Shown here: piece by piece, positions 1 through 7,602 of the stretch
Numbering within the stretch: position 1 is the first letter of the stretch
Layout: each line of letters starts with the position of its first letter
NCBI RefSeq assembly: GCF_005047355.1
Contig: NZ_SUMC01000007.1
Coordinates: forward strand, 214,497-278,496
Direction: 5' to 3'
Origin: Actinacidiphila oryziradicis
GTDB lineage: Bacteria; Actinomycetota; Actinomycetes; Streptomycetales; Streptomycetaceae
DNA: 64,000 nucleotides
Made by a program: the position numbers and the translations under genes
Notes under the pieces: model-generated
Told to the model about the DNA's origin: nothing
The model's input: the letters and a program-made list of their open reading frames with translations, nothing else
The model's database searches: none

Positions 1-1082
1 TGCCACATCACGGGGACGGAGATGCGGTTGCCGCGGGCGTCCTGCCCGAACGGGATCGGCTCCCAGATGCTGAAGCTGTCCAGCTTCTCCAGCGGGCTCG
101 GGTTCGGCGTACCGAGGTACGGGTCATCGTCGGCGACCCACATCGACACCCGGCCGGCGTTGCCGCCCTTGGCCGCGCGCACCCGGGACATGATGACCTG
201 GATCTCATCCACGCCGAGCTCCTGCGCGATGACCTCCCGCTTGGCGAGCACGTCAGAGGCGGTCTTGCCGCCACCGCGCGGCAGGTCGAAGATCACTGCC
301 CAGCCGCGCCCGTCACGGACCGGGCCCATCGTGCAAGAGACCTTCGGGCCTTCCTCGTCGCCCTTGCCGACCTTGAGCAGGCTGGCGGCGCGCAGGGCGT
401 CGTTGAGCTGCTGCGCGGACATGTCCACCCGCAGCGGCGGCGTGCCCTGGTCGAGCAGGTGAGTCTCCTTGCCGCGTCCGAGGTAGGACAGCGGGGTCAC
501 GATGGCCGCGGCCATGGTGGTCTGCAGCAGCGGGTCGGCCAGGGCGAAGCCGAGGGCGGCGGCGGCGACACCGACGGCCGCGGCACCGAACCGCCAACGG
601 CGCGTCTCGGTACGGGCGGCGTGCGCGGCCTGCAGTCGCGCGGCCAGCTCGACATCCTCGGGCTTCACCTTGACCTGCGCGCGCAGGGCCCGGACGGCTG
701 CGCTGTGGTCGTGCGCGGACAGGGTGGGCCACAGTCCCACGGTGGCCCGGAAGAATCCGCGAGCGGCGAGCAGCACGGTCTTCACCAGGTACTTCGGCAC
801 CCGGAAGGCGTGGAAGCGGGCGTGCCACCAGGTGAGCCGAGCGAGCGCCTGGGCGTTGGCGACGACCGAGGCGCGGGAGCGGGCCCACGCGGGGAGCAGC
901 GGCGCGTCGGGGACACTGAGCCAGTCCGCGAGGGGGTTGTCCGGGCGGTCGACGGCTTCGACGCCGGCGGGGAGGACCACGTCCTCGAGCGGCTGCTTGA
1001 TGAGCTGTACCGGGGTGGCGCGGTGGTCGTTGAGGCTGTGAACGGTGCCCACCGGGGGTGCCTCCGTGATCGTGTCGGTCAT
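1..1082 (-). CDS. FtsK/SpoIIIE-like DNA transfer protein, N-terminal part (TraB/TraSA type), cut by window edge
   Basis: The start is ATG at 1082 with AGGAG about 8 bases upstream; the reading frame is open to base 1, so the C-terminus lies outside the window. About 360 residues are visible. A hydrophobic stretch near residues 165-200 looks like membrane segments, followed by a domain with the phrase FDLPRGGGKTASD and further on SMWVADDDPY, the usual layout upstream of the translocase ATPase in Streptomyces conjugation proteins. The RecA-like motor would lie beyond the left edge. In this family a single hexameric ATPase moves double-stranded DNA between mycelial compartments. Position at the downstream end of a run of Spd-like small genes supports the call. 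The assignment is inferred from layout and family resemblance, not from a visible P-loop. Confidence 0.8.
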   Translation of the reverse strand, partial: MTDTITEAPPVGTVHSLNDHRATPVQLIKQPLEDVVLPAGVEAVDRPDNPLADWLSVPDAPLLPAWARSRASVVANAQALARLTWWHARFHAFRVPKYLVKTVLLAARGFFRATVGLWPTLSAHDHSAAVRALRAQVKVKPEDVELAARLQAAHAARTETRRWRFGAAAVGVAAAALGFALADPLLQTTMAAAIVTPLSYLGRGKETHLLDQGTPPLRVDMSAQQLNDALRAASLLKVGKGDEEGPKVSCTMGPVRDGRGWAVIFDLPRGGGKTASDVLAKREVIAQELGVDEIQVIMSRVRAAKGGNAGRVSMWVADDDPYLGTPNPSPLEKLDSFSIWEPIPFGQDARGNRISVPVMW

Positions 1083-1164
1083 GATGGGGTCTCCTGCTTC
1101 TCTGCTGAGTGGCGGGTGACCCGGGGCGGCTGACTGCTTGGCGGCGAGTGGCCGCCCCGGGGCG

Positions 1165-1347
1165 TTACTTCTTCTTGGCTGCCTGCTCTGCCCGCTTCCG
1201 GGCGCCTTCCTTGATCCGGTCGATACGGCGCACCAGGTCGGCCTGGTGCACGTCGGGACCGGCAACGGATCGCTTGCACATGCGCGCCACCAGCACCGTG
1301 ATGCGGGCCTTTTCGGCGGCGGTGTACTGCGGTTCGACAGCGGCCAT
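1165..1347 (-). CDS. Small basic conserved protein of transfer operon (60 aa)
   Basis: A 60-residue basic protein beginning MAAVEPQYTAAEKARITVLV and ending in a lysine tail (AEQAAKKK). It looks helical, with charged heptads and no membrane segment. It resembles the short proteins labelled DUF6257 in actinomycete conjugative elements, though I cannot confirm that. Its ATG overlaps the stop of the preceding gene by one base, so the two are translationally coupled. It lies between the 68-residue gene and the translocase gene. A role in transfer or its control is inferred from position only. Confidence 0.65.
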   Translation of the reverse strand: MAAVEPQYTAAEKARITVLVARMCKRSVAGPDVHQADLVRRIDRIKEGARKRAEQAAKKK

Positions 1348-1553
1348 CAGTGGGTCACGTCCTCGGTAGCGGGGCGGGCGGCGAGGGCGGCGACCTGCGC
1401 GAGCTGCGCCCAGACTCCGGCGGCTGCGATGAGCTGGGGGGCGGGGCGGCTGTCGGTGCGGGTGAGCATGGGCTCGGCCTGCCGGAGCAGGTGGGCCGCC
1501 TTGTTGCTGTATTCGGTGACCTTGTCGACGGGCTCGGATGCTGAGGTCGTCAT
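1347..1553 (-). CDS. Small alanine-rich protein of transfer operon (68 aa)
   Basis: A 68-residue Ala-rich protein, predicted helical, without cysteines or an obvious signal peptide. Its stop overlaps the next start (ATGA-type junction). It follows the 145-residue membrane protein by about 20 bases. Small soluble proteins in this place are common in Streptomyces transfer operons but I do not recognise a named family. Function unknown. Confidence 0.6.
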   Translation of the reverse strand: MTTSASEPVDKVTEYSNKAAHLLRQAEPMLTRTDSRPAPQLIAAAGVWAQLAQVAALAARPATEDVTH

Positions 1554-1572
1554 GGCTGGGTGTCCTCTCGGG

Positions 1573-2010
1573 TCAGGCGCTGGTGTTGGAGCGGCCGAAC
1601 CACTTGTTGTGGTTGTGGACGGTGGTCGTGTTGGTGGTACTGCCGCGGCTGCCGCCGGTGACCTTGGCGGCGACGATGGCGATGGCGAGCCACATCAGGG
1701 CGCCGCTGCCGACCGCGGCCAGCGACGACAGGACTTGCGCGACGCCCCACCCGGTGCCGGCCGCGAAGATGCCGCTCGCCGCGATGACCTGAGCCCGCGG
1801 GTCGATGACCGGGCGCGGGGTGAGGTCGCGGGGCTGGTACATGACCGGCTCGGGGTGCGCCTCGATGATGGGCACGAGCATCCCGGCGTACTCCCGGTAG
1901 CCGACGACGCGCGTCCCCTCGGTGGGGATCGGCGCCAGGTCGGCGGCCGGGTAGACGGCGGTGGGCTCGTAGGCGGTGGCCACCTTGCGGCGGCTGTGGT
2001 CGGTGCTCAT
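1573..2010 (-). CDS. Small membrane protein of transfer operon (Spd-like, 145 aa)
   Basis: 145 residues: a soluble N-terminal half (about 1-75), then two hydrophobic segments around residues 76-92 and 98-116, and a polar tail containing VHNHNKWFG. This matches the general form of intramycelial spread (Spd) proteins, small membrane proteins thought to help plasmids cross septa. The start ATG lies inside the end of the preceding gene (4-base overlap at 2007-2010). The family call rests on topology and operon position. Confidence 0.6.
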   Translation of the reverse strand: MSTDHSRRKVATAYEPTAVYPAADLAPIPTEGTRVVGYREYAGMLVPIIEAHPEPVMYQPRDLTPRPVIDPRAQVIAASGIFAAGTGWGVAQVLSSLAAVGSGALMWLAIAIVAAKVTGGSRGSTTNTTTVHNHNKWFGRSNTSA

Positions 2011-3101
2011 GACCGTCCTCCTTCGAGGATTTCGCGGCGCAGGGTGCCCGCGTCACGGCGGGACAGGCCGAGCTCGGAGCGGAGCGCTTCGATGGTCACT
2101 TGGCGGCCGGTCTCGGCTACCGTCTGGGCGTTGAGCTTGCGGGCCTGTTTGCGCAGCTCTGCCGGTGTCTTGACGACCACGGCGGTGACCGTCTGACGGG
2201 CCGTTTCGGAGGCTGCGGCGGTGGTCACCCTGTCCCGTGCTTCGGTGGTCACCTCGGAGGCCGGAGGCGGCCACTGAATGGCCTTGAGGCCGAGGTCGGC
2301 GAGCGCCATGTAGCCCAGGCCGTGGGTGGTTGCGGAGGTGGTCATGCCGAGGACGGGCAGCGGGTCGAAGTCGACCACCTCGGCTACCAGCTCGGTGACC
2401 GGCTCCGGCTCCTCGGCCGGGGGCAGCTCCAGTGACTCCGGTGCGGCACCGACACCGAACATCCCGGCCAAGGCCGCGTCGGCTCCCTCGCGCAGCCGCT
2501 CCCGCTGCACCCGCACGAGGCTGGCGCCCAGCTCGGCATCCCCCACGCCGACCTTCCGGGCCAGCCGCCACGACCTGAGCTCGCTGCGGCGGCGAGCCCC
2601 TTCGTTCGGGTGGTTCGCTGCGCGGGCCCGGTGGTAGGCGAGCTGCTGCACCGTGGCCGCATGACGGCGCTGGGCTTCCATGTCGACGCCAGTGCGGTAC
2701 ACGACGATGCGCCGGGCGATCAGGCTGATCCCCTCGGCGGATGCGCACATGGCCATGGGGGTCAGGGCGTAGACGACCGACTCGGTGAGGTTGCTTGCGA
2801 CGGACACGCCGATCAGGGATGCGGCGAGCGGGGCGCACCACAGGCCGACGCGGACCGGCGCCGGGGCCGATTGGCCCAGCATCGTCAGGCCGACCATGAC
2901 CAACGCGAGGACGAGGGTGACGCCTTCGCCGGCTGCGACGACGCCGAGGGCGGTCGCGGCGCGGCCGAACTTGGTGACGATGTTGGTGTAGGTGCCCCAT
3001 CCGCCGAGGGCGCCGGTTGCGATCATCGGCAGTGTGGCGGTGGCGAGGATCCAGGCTTGCCCGCGTGTCAGCTGGGCGTCGGTGCGGTTCACGGGGTCCA
3101 C
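2007..3101 (-). CDS. SpdB-like membrane transfer protein with C-terminal DNA-binding-like segment (364 aa)
   Basis: Four hydrophobic segments in the first 140 residues (around 16-36, 46-72, 84-105 and 110-130) are followed by a long soluble tail. The last 35 residues (TIEALRSELGLSRRDAGTLR) read like a helix-turn-helix. This domain order, membrane N-terminus plus HTH-like C-terminus, is common for conjugal transfer proteins in Streptomyces integrative elements. The gene overlaps the upstream 63-residue membrane protein by 13 bases and the downstream gene by 4. The likely role is in septal-membrane complexes for plasmid spread. The exact family is not certain. Confidence 0.65.
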   Translation of the reverse strand: MDPVNRTDAQLTRGQAWILATATLPMIATGALGGWGTYTNIVTKFGRAATALGVVAAGEGVTLVLALVMVGLTMLGQSAPAPVRVGLWCAPLAASLIGVSVASNLTESVVYALTPMAMCASAEGISLIARRIVVYRTGVDMEAQRRHAATVQQLAYHRARAANHPNEGARRRSELRSWRLARKVGVGDAELGASLVRVQRERLREGADAALAGMFGVGAAPESLELPPAEEPEPVTELVAEVVDFDPLPVLGMTTSATTHGLGYMALADLGLKAIQWPPPASEVTTEARDRVTTAAASETARQTVTAVVVKTPAELRKQARKLNAQTVAETGRQVTIEALRSELGLSRRDAGTLRREILEGGRS

Positions 3102-3280
3102 CTCTGTACGCGGGCGGTGATGCGCGGCCGAAGGATCAGGCCGGCGACGAAGCCGAGGACGACGGGCTGCGCGGCGGCGGTCACGGCGAGGGTGCCGACC
3201 ACGGCGAGCAGCGCGGCGGCGAGGGCGGGATAGAGGACCAGGACGGCGAGCAGGGCGCCGATGGCGAGCCAGAGCTTCAC
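3089..3280 (-). CDS. Tiny two-segment membrane protein (63 aa)
   Basis: The GTG start at 3280 is preceded by GAAGGGAA about 6 bases upstream; the longer upstream frame is discarded because it runs through a neighbouring gene. Nearly all of the 63 residues are hydrophobic: VKLWLAIGALLAVLVLYPAL starts the first membrane segment and a second follows near residues 36-50, ending in a basic tail RPRITARVQRWTP. It overlaps the SpdB-like gene by 13 bases. It is probably a small Spd-type accessory protein. Function inferred. Confidence 0.6.
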   Translation of the reverse strand: MKLWLAIGALLAVLVLYPALAAALLAVVGTLAVTAAAQPVVLGFVAGLILRPRITARVQRWTP

Positions 3281-3336
3281 GGGGTTCCCTTCACGGGATA
3301 GGGGCCCCGCCCGGTGAGGGGCGGGGCCGATGGGTG

Positions 3337-3531
3337 TCAGCGGAGCGGGCCGCCGGCGGCGCGGACGATGGCGAGCCCGAAGCGCTGCAGGCCGTTGCGG
3401 TCGTGCAGGGCGTAGGCGGTGACGAGGCGGTCGAACAGCACATCGACGGGCGGCAGCGGCGGGATGGTGCGGGCCGCGGCCGTGACAGCGGCGTCCTCGG
3501 TCGGGCGCGGGATCGGGAAGCGGGCGCTCAT
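3337..3531 (-). CDS. Small hypothetical protein (64 aa)
   Basis: Begins MSARFPIPRPTEDAAVTAAA, with ATG at 3531 overlapping the stop of the upstream CxxC protein (ATGA). The body (PPVDVLFDRLVTAYALHDR) is helical and amphipathic, with no metal ligands and no membrane segment. It is separated from the downstream membrane gene by about 56 bases. I recognise no family. Confidence 0.5.
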   Translation of the reverse strand: MSARFPIPRPTEDAAVTAAARTIPPLPPVDVLFDRLVTAYALHDRNGLQRFGLAIVRAAGGPLR

Positions 3532-3662
3532 CGCTGCGCCCCCAAGCCGCGGCAGGAGCCGCACGAGTGCCAGGACTGGCGGATCGTCTTGCCGTCGCTG
3601 GTCGTCTCGGTACGGCCGCCTGCACCGCCGCAGGACTGGCAGGGACGGGGCTGGTTGCTCAT
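3528..3662 (-). CDS. Mini zinc-finger protein with DnaJ-like CxxCxGxG motif (44 aa)
   Basis: Only 44 residues: one CQSCGGAGGR unit and one CGSCRGLGAQ unit, that is, a pair of CxxCxGxG motifs spaced as in the zinc-binding hairpin of DnaJ. The start ATG at 3662 overlaps the upstream gene by 4 bases and the stop overlaps the next start. Such lone minifingers are frequent in actinobacterial mobile elements. A zinc-binding scaffold or regulator is plausible; no partner is evident. Confidence 0.6.
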   Translation of the reverse strand: MSNQPRPCQSCGGAGGRTETTSDGKTIRQSWHSCGSCRGLGAQR

Positions 3663-4036
3663 GACCGCCCCCCGTTCTCGACGTCGAGCCGGAGGGCGGC
3701 GAGGCGGGGGGCGAAGGTCCGCACGTAGCGGGCGGCTTCCTCGAGCGCGGTGGCGGTCTCCTCGAGCTGCTCGAGGCTGTCGGGGTACATGACGAGGTCG
3801 ACCTCGACGCTCAGGTACGGGCGGGTGTAGTCGGCGTCGCCGAACTCGTACTTGCCGACGCTGGTGGTGACGTGGGCGTCGCCGATCGACGTGGGCACCC
3901 TGTACCGCTGGTCCTCGCCGCTGTGGGCGATGTCCGCGGTAGCGGTGTCGTCGGTGTGCTCGATGGTGCACCAGGTCGGGTCGGTGAACGTCATGTCGCC
4001 GACGTCGGTGCGGATGGTGATGCGGCGGGCGGTCAC
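3659..4036 (-). CDS. DUF6907-like protein (125 aa)
   Basis: 125 residues beginning MTARRITIRTDVGDMTFTDP, followed by the DPTWC segment and several short beta-type stretches (VEVDLVMYPDSL), then a helical end. The P-x-W-C motif with later acidic strands resembles the DUF6907 family common in Streptomyces plasmids and phages. Function is unknown in that family. It is translationally coupled on both sides by 4-base overlaps. Confidence 0.55.
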   Translation of the reverse strand: MTARRITIRTDVGDMTFTDPTWCTIEHTDDTATADIAHSGEDQRYRVPTSIGDAHVTTSVGKYEFGDADYTRPYLSVEVDLVMYPDSLEQLEETATALEEAARYVRTFAPRLAALRLDVENGGRS

Positions 4037-4356
4037 TGGGGCTCACCGCCCTCGGCCTGCTCGGGCCAGAGCATGGCGGTCAGGGCCTGCTCGAACGCGT
4101 CGAGACGCTGGAGACTGCCACGCGCCGCGTGAATCTCCGTTCGGGCGGCACGGGCCAGGCTGAGGAACTGCTCGTCATGCTCCGCGGCGAGCCGCACGGG
4201 CCGCGGCTGGCCCTCGACGACGGTGAGCAGCTGCTCGACAACGCCGCGCAGCTTGCGGACGTCGGCGACGGCTTCGAGGGCGTTCATGTACGGCACGCCC
4301 TCGGTCACGTCCAGCGCGCGGCGGGCGGCCTCGATAGCCGCGAGACGGGTGCTCAT
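4033..4356 (-). CDS. Helical hypothetical protein (107 aa)
   Basis: ATG at 4356 (MSTRLAAIEAARRALDVTEG) is chosen because it forms the 4-base overlap with the upstream gene. The protein is almost entirely helical, with probable coiled-coil stretches around residues 28-45 and 60-95, and no catalytic motif. It belongs to the tightly coupled string between the sigma-like gene and the membrane genes. No family recognised. Confidence 0.55.
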   Translation of the reverse strand: MSTRLAAIEAARRALDVTEGVPYMNALEAVADVRKLRGVVEQLLTVVEGQPRPVRLAAEHDEQFLSLARAARTEIHAARGSLQRLDAFEQALTAMLWPEQAEGGEPQ

Positions 4357-4634
4357 GCCTGGCCCCCGTCCTGGCCGTCGGACTGCCCGGGGACCCAGAC
4401 GGTGTAGGTGACGGGCGATTCGCTGGTCCACCGCGCCAGGTGGGCGGCGGAGTCGGCGATGTCGTGGCCCTTGTCGAGGACGCCGTCGAGGATGATGCAG
4501 GCGCGGCCGGCCCGGTCGGTCAAGAGCTTGTGGTGGGCTGCCTCGTCCTTGTCGTCCCAGTGCGACAGCGGCAGGTCGAGGGCCTCGACGACGGCGGCGA
4601 GCAGGGCGATCACGTCGGGGGTGAGGTCGCTCAT
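4353..4634 (-). CDS. Hypothetical protein (93 aa) of coupled string
   Basis: MSDLTPDVIALLAAVVEALD opens a 93-residue acidic protein containing SHWDDKDEAAHHKLLTDRAG and ending QSDGQDGGQA. The start overlaps the stop of the sigma-like gene by 4 bases. Helical N-terminus and strand-rich end (SPVTYTVWVPG). I do not recognise it. It is probably an accessory protein of the element. Confidence 0.55.
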   Translation of the reverse strand: MSDLTPDVIALLAAVVEALDLPLSHWDDKDEAAHHKLLTDRAGRACIILDGVLDKGHDIADSAAHLARWTSESPVTYTVWVPGQSDGQDGGQA

Positions 4635-5023
4635 CGGCCACCGCCGAGGCGGGCGGTACGGAAGCCGGTGGCGGCCGGGGTGTAGTAGCCGCCGGCGGTC
4701 TCCAGGTCGCGGTTGGCGTACTGCCAGTCGCCGGTGTCGGCGGGGATCTCGCGGGTGTTGCTGGCCTTGCGGTAGTGGTCGGCCACGGTGCGGCGGGCGA
4801 TGGTCGCCATCCAGCTGAACAGCCGGCCGTCGGTGGTGGCGTTGCACTTGTGGAGGGACAGCCACACCTGGACGAACGTCTCGGCGGTGAGGTCGTCGGC
4901 GAGGTCGCGGTCGCCGTTGAAGACCCGGCTGCGGACCACTTCGGCGATGCGGGCCTGGTGGGTGGCGTAGATGCTGGCGAAGCGCTCGTTCAGCGCCTGC
5001 GCCGGGGTGGGGAGGTTGCGCAT
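4631..5023 (-). CDS. Sigma-70 region 2-only protein (130 aa)
   Basis: Residues about 14-85 read as sigma region 2 of the ECF class: FASIYATHQARIAEVV, then DLADDLTAETFVQVWLSL (the core-binding helix) and FSWMATIARRTVADHYRK (the -10 recognition helix). Region 4, which ECF factors need to bind the -35 box, is absent: the last 45 residues (YANRDLETAGGYYTP) look disordered. Its start abuts the stop of the upstream 150-residue gene, so the two are coupled. Either a lone core-binding factor or a degenerate sigma. A helper protein supplying region 4 is not visible nearby. Confidence 0.75.
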   Translation of the reverse strand: MRNLPTPAQALNERFASIYATHQARIAEVVRSRVFNGDRDLADDLTAETFVQVWLSLHKCNATTDGRLFSWMATIARRTVADHYRKASNTREIPADTGDWQYANRDLETAGGYYTPAATGFRTARLGGGR

Positions 5024-5475
5024 CAGGCCACCTCCGCCAGGACCAGGGCCTCGACGCGCTCGACCTTGAGGGACGGGCTGCAGGGGCGCATCGGGACCTT
5101 GCCGAGGCCATTCGCCTTGAAGATGCGGGTGATCTCCGCGAGATCCGGGGTGCTCCGCGACGACGGGGTACGGAAGACCTTCCAGCCGCCGTAGACGCCG
5201 GCGGGCAGCTTGTCGAGGACCTTCTTCGCGGCACGCTTGCCGCGGTCTGCCCGGCGGGCCTGGTCGGCGGACCGCTCGAGCTCAGCCGCGGCGGCGGCGA
5301 TGGTCTCGACGGCCGGCATGTCGTCGGCGGCGTAGACGTCCGTCGGGTCCGGGGCGGTGGCGGGCGCCTGCTCACGGACCAGGGCGGCCGGGGCGACGAC
5401 CGAGCGGACCGCGCCGGAGACGGCGGAGAAGAGGCGGGATGGACGGCGAGGCGCCAGAAAGGCGAGAATCGGCAC
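5023..5475 (-). CDS. First gene of transfer operon, hypothetical (150 aa)
   Basis: The GTG start at 5475 has AAGGAG 8 bases upstream, which decides it against a longer open frame. The N-terminus VPILAFLAPRRPSRLF is basic and semi-hydrophobic. The middle is acidic and helical, and the end (DLAEITRIFKANGLGKVPMR) is a small basic domain that could bind nucleic acid. No known family. As the first gene it may set operon expression; the promoter should lie between 5476 and about 5560 on the minus strand. Confidence 0.55.
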   Translation of the reverse strand: MPILAFLAPRRPSRLFSAVSGAVRSVVAPAALVREQAPATAPDPTDVYAADDMPAVETIAAAAAELERSADQARRADRGKRAAKKVLDKLPAGVYGGWKVFRTPSSRSTPDLAEITRIFKANGLGKVPMRPCSPSLKVERVEALVLAEVA

Positions 5476-5576
5476 AGCCGGACTCCTTCTTATACAAGGA
5501 CTTCGGTCAGGCCCTGCCTTGGTGATGGAGTCACCTCGGTGGGGCCGCTTGCATGAGAAGCGTCTCAGCTCAAGGA

Positions 5577-6313
5577 CTGCCGTGGCCGTCGCCTGCGCGG
5601 TCCTCGCCGCCAACGAGCGCATCGCGCCCAAGGACATCGCCGACATCATGATGATCGGCGAACTCGGTCTCGACGGCCGCGTCCGCCCCGTCCGCGGAGT
5701 CCTGCCGGCCGTCCTGGCCGCCGCCGACGCCGGCTACCGGCAGGTCGTCGTCCCCGAACGGACCGCCGCCGAGGCCGCTCTCGTCCCGGGTGTCTCCGTC
5801 CTCGGCGTCCGCACCCTGCGCCAGCTCGTCGCCCTGCTCAACGACGAGCTGACCCCCGAGGAGGAAGCCGATCCGGACGACGGAAGGCCCGACTCGATGC
5901 GCTCCGGCCTGACCTTCCCCGGTCCCGGTCTCGGCGTCGGCTTCGCCGGTAGCCAAGGCACCGTCCCCGACATGGCGGACGTCGCCGGGCAGGCCTACGC
6001 ACGGCTTGCCCTGGAAGTCGCGGCTGCAGGCGGACATCACCTCTTCCTCAAAGGTCCCCCCGGCGCGGGCAAGACCATGCTCGCCGAGCGGCTGCCCGGT
6101 CTGCTGCCGCCGCTCACCCAGCAGGAAGCACTGGAGGTCACCGCTGTGCACTCGGTCGCGGGAATGCTGCCACACGGCAAACCCATGGTGGACACCCCGC
6201 CCTATTGCGCGCCACACCACTCGGCGACAATGCCCTCCCTCGTCGGGGGCGGCAGCGGTCTTCCCCGGCCCGGCGCGGTCTCCCTCGCCCACCGAGGGGT
6301 GCTCTTCCTCGAT
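5577..6313 (+). pseudogene. comM: Internal fragment of comM/yifB (Mg-chelatase-like AAA+ ATPase)
   Basis: About 245 residues match the middle of YifB/ComM, starting at the AVAVACAVLAANERI segment and continuing through MIGELGLDGRVRPVRGVLPA, the P-loop GPPGAGKTMLAERLPGLLPP and HRGVLFLD. The first 80 or so residues of the family are missing, and the frame leaves homology immediately after FLD, where DEAPEF would follow in intact proteins. The frame then runs on for 24 unrelated residues to a stop at 6385. ComM is a helicase for branch migration in natural transformation. Here it cannot work, as it lacks its N-terminus, Walker B glutamate and sensor parts. It is bounded by the transfer operon on one side and a Tn554-like trio on the other. 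Confidence 0.85.
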
Positions 6314-6402
6314 TTAATCGACCTGCAACCAGTGTGTGTGGAACGTGCGTGGGAGCCCGTGTCTGAGGGTCTGCTGCTTCGTTAACCGCTCTGAGTGCCG
6401 AT

Positions 6403-7602
6403 GTGCGGCACGTGAGCGAGGGGGTCTCGGTGCAGCTGGGGTTGGTTCTCGGGGATATCCGCGTGCAGGAGGTGGTTCGTGGTGACGGCCGGGTCGAGTA
6501 CACCGTCCTGCAACCGGGCGGGGAGGTCTTCGAGGCTGCGGATGGCTATCTCAGGTCGTTGACGGCTGGGACCAGCAGGACCTACGCCTACTTGCTGGTC
6601 GATTACCTTCGTTGGCTGGTGATGGAGTGCCTCGACTTCTCGACCGCTACGATCGCTGATCTTGAGCGGTACATGGGGGCGGTCGGTGCGGAGTACCCAG
6701 GCCCGTTTGGACAGCCGTGGCGCCAGGACAAGGAGCCCTACGGCCAGAGCACCCTGGAGGTGGCGGCGGCCTGCCTGAAGGGCTTCTACCTCTTCCTGGC
6801 GAAGCGCGGGGTGGGTATCGAGCTTGCGGAAGCTCTGGACCAGAAGAGGTTGCCGACGACGGTTGATCGGCGGCGGGCCTTCCTGGGACACACCTTGCAG
6901 TCGATGCCGGCCAATCCGCTCTCGCCGACCAAGAAGGTTCGTCGCCGCCATCCCAAGATGCTGCCGGACGGCGCGAAGCAGGGCCTGCCGACGACGCTCC
7001 GCTGGGCGCGTGACCGGATGATCGTCAGTTGGTTGAGCGACGGGGGCTTCCGGATCGGCGAGCTCTTAGGTCTGCACATGGTTGACCTGCATCTTCGTAA
7101 GAACGCCGAGTGCGGGGAGTGCAGGGAGCATCACGTGCACATCTGCCATCGTGAAGGGAACGTGAACCGCTGCCGGGTCAAGGTCAAGGACGCCTGGGAG
7201 CTGAAGAACGGCGTCATGCGTGGTGGGACCGTTCGCCGTGTCAGTCCCGGGATGGTCCACACCTACTTCGACTACATGACTACCGAGTACCCGAGCCAGG
7301 CCCGTCACGGCATGCTGCTGGTCCAGCTCCAGGGCCCGCGGGCCGGTGAACCGCTCGCCACTGCGGCCGCCCGCGGCATGTTGAGGCGAGCGGGTGTCCG
7401 CCTGGACCTGGACAAGGTGCTGCCGAAGGAATTCAGGCACTCCTTCACCTCCGAGGTCCTGGACGCCGCCGACGGCAACGCGATGATCGCCAAAGAGGCA
7501 GGCGGCTGGAGGTCTGCGGCGATGGTCGACGAGGTCTACGGCCACGTCGACGTCCACGACCCGATGTTCGTCGCTGCGTTGAAAAGGACGTGGAACCTGT
7601 GA
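6403..7602 (+). CDS. tnpA: Tn554-type TnpA tyrosine recombinase (399 aa)
   Basis: The N-terminal SAM-like core-binding region (about 50-150: YLRSLTAGTSRTYAYLLVDY) precedes the catalytic domain. Catalytic residues can be seen: the arginine in DGGFRIGELLGL, the H-x-x-R-like box as FRHSFTSEVL, and the late box GGWRSAAMVDEVYGHVD with the nucleophilic tyrosine. Cysteine and histidine pairs at CGECREHHVHICH suggest a small zinc knuckle insert. The length is slightly above the 361 residues of Tn554 TnpA. An ATG at 6401 is out of frame; the GTG at 6403 is used. The stop overlaps tnpB. Confidence 0.88.
   Translation: MRHVSEGVSVQLGLVLGDIRVQEVVRGDGRVEYTVLQPGGEVFEAADGYLRSLTAGTSRTYAYLLVDYLRWLVMECLDFSTATIADLERYMGAVGAEYPGPFGQPWRQDKEPYGQSTLEVAAACLKGFYLFLAKRGVGIELAEALDQKRLPTTVDRRRAFLGHTLQSMPANPLSPTKKVRRRHPKMLPDGAKQGLPTTLRWARDRMIVSWLSDGGFRIGELLGLHMVDLHLRKNAECGECREHHVHICHREGNVNRCRVKVKDAWELKNGVMRGGTVRRVSPGMVHTYFDYMTTEYPSQARHGMLLVQLQGPRAGEPLATAAARGMLRRAGVRLDLDKVLPKEFRHSFTSEVLDAADGNAMIAKEAGGWRSAAMVDEVYGHVDVHDPMFVAALKRTWNL

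Noticed and set aside
1..1133. Several plus-strand frames opposite the FtsK-like gene
   Set aside because: Shadows; the minus frame has the ribosome site, family motifs and operon coupling.
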